Assembly (NCBI GenBank): GCA_902475455.1
Contig: CABRZO010000012.1
Coordinates: 1 to 25,473, forward strand
Source of the DNA: an uncultured Eubacteriales bacterium
GTDB taxonomy: Bacteria > Bacillota > Clostridia > Oscillospirales > Oscillospiraceae
Direction of reading: 5' to 3'
Length of the DNA: 25,473 bases
The position numbers were made by a program, and so were the translations under genes. Below, one piece after another: positions 20,773 through 25,473 of the stretch. The number at the start of each line of letters is the position of its first letter. The first letter of the stretch is position 1. The notes under the pieces were generated by a model. The model did not search any database and was not told where the DNA came from. It saw nothing but the letters and a program-made list of their open reading frames with translations.

Positions 20773-21965
20773 TGTTCCGCTTCCTCCTTACTCTCCTGGG
20801 CGGATGCCGTTTCCTGGAGGGTCTGATCCCCGGAGGGCGCTCCGCCGGCCTGCCGGCGGGAGGCAATGCCCGCCCGGATCACGCTGCCAAACCGCTGGGC
20901 AAAGGCGCAGCAGAAAATGATGGCGGCCACGATCACGTCGATGAGTTCCGCGGAGAAGCCAAAGATCTGAAGGCTGCTGCCGCCCACCTGGAAGTAGGAG
21001 ATCAGGGCACCCGCCGCCACAATGCCGATGGGGTTGAGCTGGCCCAGCAGCGCCACGGCGATGCCGTAAAAGCCGGTGCCGTCCACAGTGTCGGTGACGC
21101 CCAGGTTGATGCCGCTGCTGGAGAGGTAGACCAGGCCGCCGCCGATGCCCGCCAGGGCTCCGGCAATGAACATGGAGATCACAATGGCCCGGTTCTCTTT
21201 GATGCCGGCGTTCTTGGCGGCAAACCGGTTGGCGCCGCAGGTCCGCAGCTCAAAGCCGAACACCGTCCGGTTGAGCACAATATACACCACAACGCCCATG
21301 GCGATGGCGATCAAAATGCCGATGTTGGCGCCGGCGGTACCGGAGCCCCCCACCGGGAAAAGCTTGTCCAGCCCCACCTTGGGCAGCACCAGCTCCGAGG
21401 GAATGCTCTGGGTGGTGCTCTTCTGGGCGCTGTAAATCAGGTCAATCTTCTTGATGAGGAAGCTGACGCCATAGGTGGCAATGAAGTTCATCATCAAGCC
21501 GGAGATGATGATGTTCACGTTGCGATAGGCGGACAACAGGCCGGGAATCATGCCCACAACACCGCCGGCCACCGCGCCGGCCAGAATGGCGATGATCCAG
21601 GTGAAACTTCCCGTAACGCCGCCGATCAGGTGGGTGACCAGAATGGCCGTGAAGGCGCCCGCCACATACTGGCCGGAGGCGCCGATGTTAAAGGTGCCGG
21701 TCTTGAAGGCAAAACCTACCGACAGGCCGCACATGATGAGGGGCACCGCATAGTAGCAGATCCGCCCCATGGTCTTGGGAAAGCCGGACAGGCCGAAGCC
21801 GCCGGTGGCAATGGTCTTGATGGCCGGGAACGCCGTCTCGGCGTTGCAAATCAGCAGAATAATCAGGCCGATCACCAGGCCCATCAGAATGGACAGCAGA
21901 GAGGAGAGCAGACTTTCCGCCGCGGGGGACTCCAGAATACCCCCCAGTTGTTTTTTCTTTCTCAT
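20769..21965 (-). CDS. ABC transporter permease, BMP/nucleoside-type (NupP/YufP-like)
   Basis: This 398-residue partner permease is longer than its mate, as usual. It has FKTGTFNIGASGQYVAGAFT, the family signature, and LRTCGANRFAAKNAGIKENR as ATPase contact loop. A hydrophilic C-terminal tail of about 35 residues, rich in Gln and Glu (ETASAQESKEEAEQ), extends past the last membrane helix. The start at 21965 lies 4 bases after the ATPase stop, with AAGGGGTGAG as ribosome binding site. Family members import purine nucleosides in the best-known cases, but the neighbouring enzymes do not include a nucleosidase or phosphorylase. Confidence 0.92.
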   Translation of the reverse strand: MRKKKQLGGILESPAAESLLSSLLSILMGLVIGLIILLICNAETAFPAIKTIATGGFGLSGFPKTMGRICYYAVPLIMCGLSVGFAFKTGTFNIGASGQYVAGAFTAILVTHLIGGVTGSFTWIIAILAGAVAGGVVGMIPGLLSAYRNVNIIISGLMMNFIATYGVSFLIKKIDLIYSAQKSTTQSIPSELVLPKVGLDKLFPVGGSGTAGANIGILIAIAMGVVVYIVLNRTVFGFELRTCGANRFAAKNAGIKENRAIVISMFIAGALAGIGGGLVYLSSSGINLGVTDTVDGTGFYGIAVALLGQLNPIGIVAAGALISYFQVGGSSLQIFGFSAELIDVIVAAIIFCCAFAQRFGSVIRAGIASRRQAGGAPSGDQTLQETASAQESKEEAEQ

Positions 21966-21969
21966 GGAC

Positions 21970-23496
21970 TCACCCCTTCTTCAGTCCAGCCATGTACTGG
22001 CCCAATTCTTTTGCGGTTACGTTCTCCGCATCCAGGTCGCACACCAGTTCCCCGTTGTACATGACCAGGATACGATCGGAGATGGACAGCACTTCCTCCA
22101 TCTCCAGAGAGATCAGCAGAATGGCGTGCCCCGTGTTTCTCAGCTCCATGATCTGGCCGTGGATGTACTCGATGGCGCCCACGTCCAGGCCCCGGGTGGG
22201 CTGCACCGCCACCAGCAGCTTGGGCTGGCTGTCGATCTCCCGGGCGATGATGATCTTCTGCTGGTTGCCGCCGGACATACTCCGCACCCGGGTGGCAGCC
22301 CCCTGGCCGCTGCGGATGTCAAACCGCTGGATCAATTTCTCCGTGTAGGCCCGGGCAGCCTTCCGGTTCATAAAACCGCCCTTCTGATACTCCGGGGAAA
22401 AATAGTTCTTCAGAATGCAGTTCTCCTGCATGGAGTAGTCCAGCACCAGGCCGTGCTTCTGGCGGTCCTCGGGAATATGGGCGATACCGTGGACGTTCCG
22501 GTAGCGGATATCCTTTTTGGTGATATCCTCCCCGTCCAGCCAGATGGTTCCCCCGTCAACGTCGGTCAGTCCGGTGATGGCGTAGGCCAATTCGCTCTGG
22601 CCGTTGCCGTCGATACCAGCGATACAGACCACTTCGCCTTCCCGCACCTCAAAGCTGGCGTGATCCACCTTCAGCTTGCCGGTCCTGCTGTCCTTGACGC
22701 ACAGCCCCTCGGTCTTCAGAATCACCCGACCAGGCTCCTGCTTGGGCTTGTCCGGCACCAGGGTAACCTTCCGGCCCACCATCATCTCGGACAGCATCTC
22801 TTTGGTCACTTCAGGATCCGACACATTGACGGTACCCACGCACTTGCCGTGCCACAGCACCGTGCACCGGTCGGATACCGACATGATCTCCGAGAGCTTA
22901 TGGGAGATGAATACAATGGACTTGCCCTCTTTGGCCAGATTGCGCATGATCTGCATCAGATCCTCAATCTCCTGGGGCATCAGCACTGCCGTAGGCTCGT
23001 CAAAGATGAGAATATCGTTGTCCCGGTACAGCATTTTCAGGATCTCCACCCGCTGCTGCATACCCACGGTCATCTCGCTGATCTTCTTGTCAAAGTCCAC
23101 CTTCAGATCGTAGTGCCGGGTCAATTCCTCCAGCTTGCTGCGGGCCTCGTCGGAATTGAGGAAGCCGTGCCGGATGGGCTCCACCCCTAAGATAATGTTC
23201 TCCAGGGCGGTAAACTCCTGAACCAGCTTGAAGTGCTGATGGACCATGCCGATGTGATGGGCGGTGGCGTCGTTGGGGTCCTTGATCCGAACGGGCTTGC
23301 CCTCAATCCGGATCTCCCCCCGGTCCGGCTGATACATGCCGAACAGAATGCTCATCAGCGTGGACTTTCCCGCGCCGTTCTCGCCCAGCAGAGCGTGGAT
23401 TTCGCCCTTTTTCACCTGCAACGTCACATTGTCATTGGCCACAATGCCGGGAAATGTCTTTCGGATCTGAAGCATTTCGATTACATATTCACTCAT
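21970..23496 (-). CDS. ABC transporter ATP-binding protein with two nucleotide-binding domains (NupO/YufO-like)
   Basis: This 508-residue protein has two ABC domains. In the first, Walker A is GENGAGKST (38-46), the signature region is TVGMQQR (143-149) and Walker B is ILIFDEPTA (162-170). In the second, the Walker A position reads GIDGNGQSE, lacking the usual Lys, while SGGNQQK and LLVAVQPTRGLD are present. A weakened second site is normal for sugar/nucleoside-type ATPases of this build. The start at 23496 has GGGAGGA; the open frame extends to 23604 through an intergenic hairpin and is not used. It energises the two permeases encoded just downstream. The signature of the first domain (TVGMQQR rather than LSGGQ) is typical of the BMP-linked group. 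Confidence 0.94.
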   Translation of the reverse strand: MSEYVIEMLQIRKTFPGIVANDNVTLQVKKGEIHALLGENGAGKSTLMSILFGMYQPDRGEIRIEGKPVRIKDPNDATAHHIGMVHQHFKLVQEFTALENIILGVEPIRHGFLNSDEARSKLEELTRHYDLKVDFDKKISEMTVGMQQRVEILKMLYRDNDILIFDEPTAVLMPQEIEDLMQIMRNLAKEGKSIVFISHKLSEIMSVSDRCTVLWHGKCVGTVNVSDPEVTKEMLSEMMVGRKVTLVPDKPKQEPGRVILKTEGLCVKDSRTGKLKVDHASFEVREGEVVCIAGIDGNGQSELAYAITGLTDVDGGTIWLDGEDITKKDIRYRNVHGIAHIPEDRQKHGLVLDYSMQENCILKNYFSPEYQKGGFMNRKAARAYTEKLIQRFDIRSGQGAATRVRSMSGGNQQKIIIAREIDSQPKLLVAVQPTRGLDVGAIEYIHGQIMELRNTGHAILLISLEMEEVLSISDRILVMYNGELVCDLDAENVTAKELGQYMAGLKKG

Positions 23497-23542
23497 AGAA
23501 ATCCTCCCACAATGGTGTGCGGCAGCTCCCGCCTGGAAAACC

Positions 23543-23572
23543 ACGCGGCCACAGAACATACTGTGGCCGCGT
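23543..23572 (-). repeat. Intergenic hairpin between the binding-protein gene and the ATPase gene
   Basis: A perfect 12-bp stem (acgcggccacag at 23543-23554, ctgtggccgcgt at 23561-23572) has a 6-base loop. Only a weak GGTTTTCC tail follows on the minus strand. Such a hairpin between a binding-protein gene and the rest of an ABC operon typically stabilises the upstream mRNA or partly terminates, giving an excess of binding protein. Confidence 0.75.
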
Positions 23573-23625
23573 GTCCCGGTTACTGAATGCGAGTGTTCTG
23601 CCACCAGTCAGTTGTAAGTGACAAT

Positions 23626-24792
23626 TTACTCAAAATACTGCAGATCGATATAGTGCTCCGGCACCAGCTCCCAGAACTCGGGCACCGTCTGAGCATTGTC
23701 TTCGTCGGGATCAATCAGGCTGCTGTTCACGCCGTCGGTGTCGTTGATCAGCATGTCCACATACTCGTCATAAACTTCCTGGGTGAAGTTGACCATCTTG
23801 GAATTCTCCATGGCCAGACCCACGCCGCCCTCGGCAACACCGAAGTTGATGGACTGCCCGCCGGGGAATTCGCCGTTCTCCCAGGCCTCCAGGCCGGAGA
23901 TGGTGGAGACGTTGACGTTCTTCAGGAAGGAGGTGATGATGACGTCGGACTCATAATACTGGTCGATATCGCAGCCCATGCACAGGCCGTCGTTGGCCTC
24001 GGCGGCCGCCCAAACGGAGGGAGCGGCACCGCCGCAGAAGGCGGCGATCAGCTCAGTGCCGTCCTGATACCAGGCAGCGGCATAGGCCTGAATGTCCGCG
24101 CTGGGCTCAAAGGAGTTGGTGTACCAGTACTTGACGGTGATACCCTCGATGCCCAGCTTATTGGCCGCATAGTTCACGCCCTGCACAAAGCCGAAGCCGG
24201 CCAGGTGGTTGGGGCGGATCTGCATGCCGCACATAATGCCGATGTCGGTATAGCCCTCATAAACCGCCGCCACGCCGGCCAGGAAGCCGGCCTGCTGGGC
24301 CTCAAAGAGGTAAATCACGGCATTGTCGCCGGGGGTGGTGAAGTTGACCTCGTTGCAGATGAAGTACAGATCGGGATAGGCCGCATACACATCCTCCATC
24401 ATGCCGATGAAATCGCCGCCGGAGGTGCAGATGACCTCAGCGCCGTTCATAACCGCCAGGTCGATGGTCTCATACAGGGCATCAATGGTGTTTTCACTGG
24501 TCTCATAGTAAGCATAGGTGTGGTTATACTCTTCGCAGAACTCCTGAATGCCTTCATAGGTGCTCTGGAAAAAGCCCCGGTCGTTGATGCCGCCGCTGCC
24601 GGCGGTGCAAATCAGGGCGATTTCAGCGCCGGACGCGGACTCGCCGCCCGTTTCCTCTTCCTGGCTGCCGGAGGCGGCGGAACTGTCGGAATCAGTGGTG
24701 GAGCTGTTACCGGCAGAGCTGCTGCTATTGCCACAGGCGGCCAGGGCCACGACCATAAGCAAGGCCAAAAGAATTGCAAGGAACTTTTTCAT
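23626..24792 (-). CDS. BMP-family substrate-binding lipoprotein (PnrA-like)
   Basis: This 388-residue exported lipoprotein has a signal peptide MKKFLAILLALLMVVALAAC with the lipobox LAAC and lipidated Cys20. A Ser/Thr/Glu-rich linker (21-55) follows. The BMP/Med domain starts IALICTAGSGGINDRGFFQS and includes EVICTSGGDFIGMMEDVYAA, FICNEVNF, YLFEAQQAGFLAGVAAV, GIMCGMQIRPNHLAGFGFVQ and GVNYAANKLG. BMP proteins bind purine nucleosides in several pathogens and Bacillus, though other ligands occur. The ATG at 24792 has AGGAGGG. It opens the transporter unit, after a leader of about 320 bases. The ligand here is unknown; the linked enzymes suggest a glycosylated, esterified or sugar-acid compound rather than a plain nucleoside. 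Confidence 0.93.
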   Translation of the reverse strand: MKKFLAILLALLMVVALAACGNSSSSAGNSSTTDSDSSAASGSQEEETGGESASGAEIALICTAGSGGINDRGFFQSTYEGIQEFCEEYNHTYAYYETSENTIDALYETIDLAVMNGAEVICTSGGDFIGMMEDVYAAYPDLYFICNEVNFTTPGDNAVIYLFEAQQAGFLAGVAAVYEGYTDIGIMCGMQIRPNHLAGFGFVQGVNYAANKLGIEGITVKYWYTNSFEPSADIQAYAAAWYQDGTELIAAFCGGAAPSVWAAAEANDGLCMGCDIDQYYESDVIITSFLKNVNVSTISGLEAWENGEFPGGQSINFGVAEGGVGLAMENSKMVNFTQEVYDEYVDMLINDTDGVNSSLIDPDEDNAQTVPEFWELVPEHYIDLQYFE

Positions 24793-25111
24793 GTGTTTTC
24801 CCTCCTAATGATTTTCTTTACAATGGAACTGTCTCTCTACGCGTCGGATTCATCGGTTTTCCCCGCCAACCGGAACAGTCAGGCAATGGCTCCGGCCCCT
24901 GGGAAATGGAAGCACCGGGTTCCTCCGCCGCCTCTACAGTTTTTTACTCAGCGGATCCAACACAATGGAAATCGGTTCTTGAGGCACCGGTTGTGCCTGT
25001 GATCTCCGGTGCCTTCCTGGTTCACCCCCTCCCCACGGATTGGTCAGCGTCCACAGCGTAACTGTCGCCATTCGTTGTAACTCAGCTATCTGTATGACAA
25101 CTTACCTTCTG
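24793..25111 (-). other. Long untranslated leader of the transporter operon (structured, no gene seen)
   Basis: From the predicted start near 25111 to the lipoprotein ATG there are about 320 bases without a credible gene. On the minus strand it is G-rich with several inverted repeats: AGGCACCGG/CCGGTGCCT (25014-25006 with 24990-24982), and CGGTT/AACCG around a GGCGGGG loop (24872-24854). The word TTCCATTG occurs at 24970-24963 and again at 24828-24821. Blocks such as GGCGGAGGAACC recall the c-di-AMP (ydaO) riboswitch, but the other ydaO elements are absent, so no known class is assigned. No terminator stem with a T run was seen before the start codon. Confidence 0.4.
25091..25099 (-). promoter_or_regulatory. 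GntR-type operator candidate at the transporter promoter
   Basis: TGTATGACA (TGT-ATG-ACA) lies about 12-20 bases after the predicted start. It shares CTGTATGACA-n-CT with the site at 17998-18010. The outer flanks are less symmetric here than at the dehydrogenase promoter. Confidence 0.5.
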
Positions 25112-25126
25112 GTACAAAAAATACCA
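25110..25126 (-). promoter_or_regulatory. Inverted repeat TGGTA-n7-TACCA over the -10 of the transporter promoter
   Basis: Arms TGGTA (25110-25114) and TACCA (25122-25126) flank an A run that contains the -10. It could be a second operator for a different regulator. The arms are short, so chance is possible. Confidence 0.35.
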
Positions 25127-25146
25127 CAGACCCCCGTCTATGTCAA
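25118..25146 (-). promoter_or_regulatory. Sigma-A promoter of the BMP transporter operon
   Basis: On the minus strand TTGACA (25146-25141) is followed by 17 bases and TATTTT (25123-25118). The -35 is perfect and the -10 is moderate. Confidence 0.7.
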
Positions 25147-25290
25147 GGTTTTTTTGTTGAAAACGGCAAAATGCGACCTTTTGGAGCTTTTTGATCGCAG
25201 ATGATGCTTTGGTAACCAAGCTAGCTAAATTCTTGCCGACGCGCAAGTTTACCAAATAATAGCAAATGAAATGTATAAAATCGCCAATTT

Positions 25291-25309
25291 AATAATGAGA
25301 ATCATTTCC
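25291..25309. promoter_or_regulatory. Fur-box-like sequence
   Basis: AATAATGAGAATCATTTCC matches 15 of 19 positions of the classic Fur box GATAATGATAATCATTATC. It lies in the AT-rich region between the transporter promoter and the right-edge promoter, so it might control the gene beyond the edge or be bound from a distance. Confidence 0.45.
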
Positions 25310-25419
25310 TTTTTCTCCCCAAAAAATTCATTTTCTTTAGGAATGAATATTATTATTAGTAGCAATTTTTAAAATCCCTTTAAACATCGCGATATTTTTC
25401 CGAAAATGTCCGAAAATGA

Positions 25420-25447
25420 TTGACAGGACTATACATTTTGTTATAAT
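25420..25447 (+). promoter_or_regulatory. Sigma-A promoter for a gene beyond the right edge
   Basis: TTGACA (25420-25425), a 16-base spacer and TATAAT (25442-25447), both boxes perfect. The 26 bases that follow to the edge contain no start. The stretch 25147-25419 holds no gene; besides the Fur-like box it has the perfect palindrome TTGGTAACCAA at 25209-25219. Confidence 0.8.
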
Positions 25448-25473
25448 GGTGACGAATGTTGTCGCTATAAGCA

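Noticed and set aside
24901..24960. c-di-AMP (ydaO) riboswitch in the transporter leader
   Set aside because: GGCGGAGGAACC resembles one conserved block, but I could not find the matching GGGGT-n-AATC and CAGCTAAC elements in the right order.
1..25473. Phage, insertion sequence, CRISPR array, tRNA or rRNA
   Set aside because: No transposase, integrase, regular spaced repeats, or tRNA/rRNA motifs were seen on either strand.

Overview
The window looks like chromosomal DNA from a GC-rich, spore-forming anaerobic Firmicute. The best guess is an Oscillospiraceae relative of the Flavonifractor, Pseudoflavonifractor or Intestinimonas type. That placement rests on Spo0A, SpmA/SpmB, a Na+-pumping acyl-CoA decarboxylase, a CD1247-type zinc-ribbon protein beside efp, a leucine T-box, and consensus Firmicute promoters and ribosome binding sites in otherwise GC-rich DNA. 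No tRNA, rRNA, CRISPR array, insertion sequence or phage gene was seen.

Left part (1-10150), housekeeping and sporulation. Three genes of a biotin-dependent Na+-translocating decarboxylase (gamma-like subunit cut by the edge, biotin carrier, beta membrane subunit) end at a strong terminator. Then come spo0A; a DUF134/NifX-like fusion protein with a His/Cys-rich tail behind a palindromic operator; leuA on the minus strand behind a full T-box leader with a CUG specifier; efp and its CD1247-type neighbour; tcdA overlapping a compact pyrophosphatase-like gene; spmA-spmB on the minus strand with a sigma-E-like promoter; and a small exported peptide with a tandem 19-residue repeat.

Right part (10206-24792), one long minus-strand catabolic region. 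In transcription order it has a BMP-family lipoprotein, an ABC ATPase with two nucleotide-binding domains, two permeases, a CocE/NonD-type serine hydrolase, then (new promoter) a zinc alcohol dehydrogenase, a TIM-barrel isomerase/epimerase, a transketolase split into two genes, a tartronate-semialdehyde-reductase-type dehydrogenase, an aldo/keto reductase, a glycerate 2-kinase and a FadR-type GntR regulator. The promoters of the transporter unit and the dehydrogenase unit share the word TGTATGACA just downstream of the -10, a typical GntR/FCD operator core. No sugar kinase is present; the only kinase acts on glycerate. The set therefore suggests uptake and hydrolysis of a substrate, oxidation and isomerisation to an unphosphorylated keto acid, removal of a C2 unit by transketolase, reduction of the remaining C3 fragment to glycerate, and entry into glycolysis as 2-phosphoglycerate. 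This pathway is inferred, and its substrate is unknown.

Right edge (24793-25473). This stretch has no gene. It holds a roughly 320-nt untranslated leader of the transporter operon, that operon's promoter, a Fur-box-like site, and a strong plus-strand promoter for a gene beyond the window.
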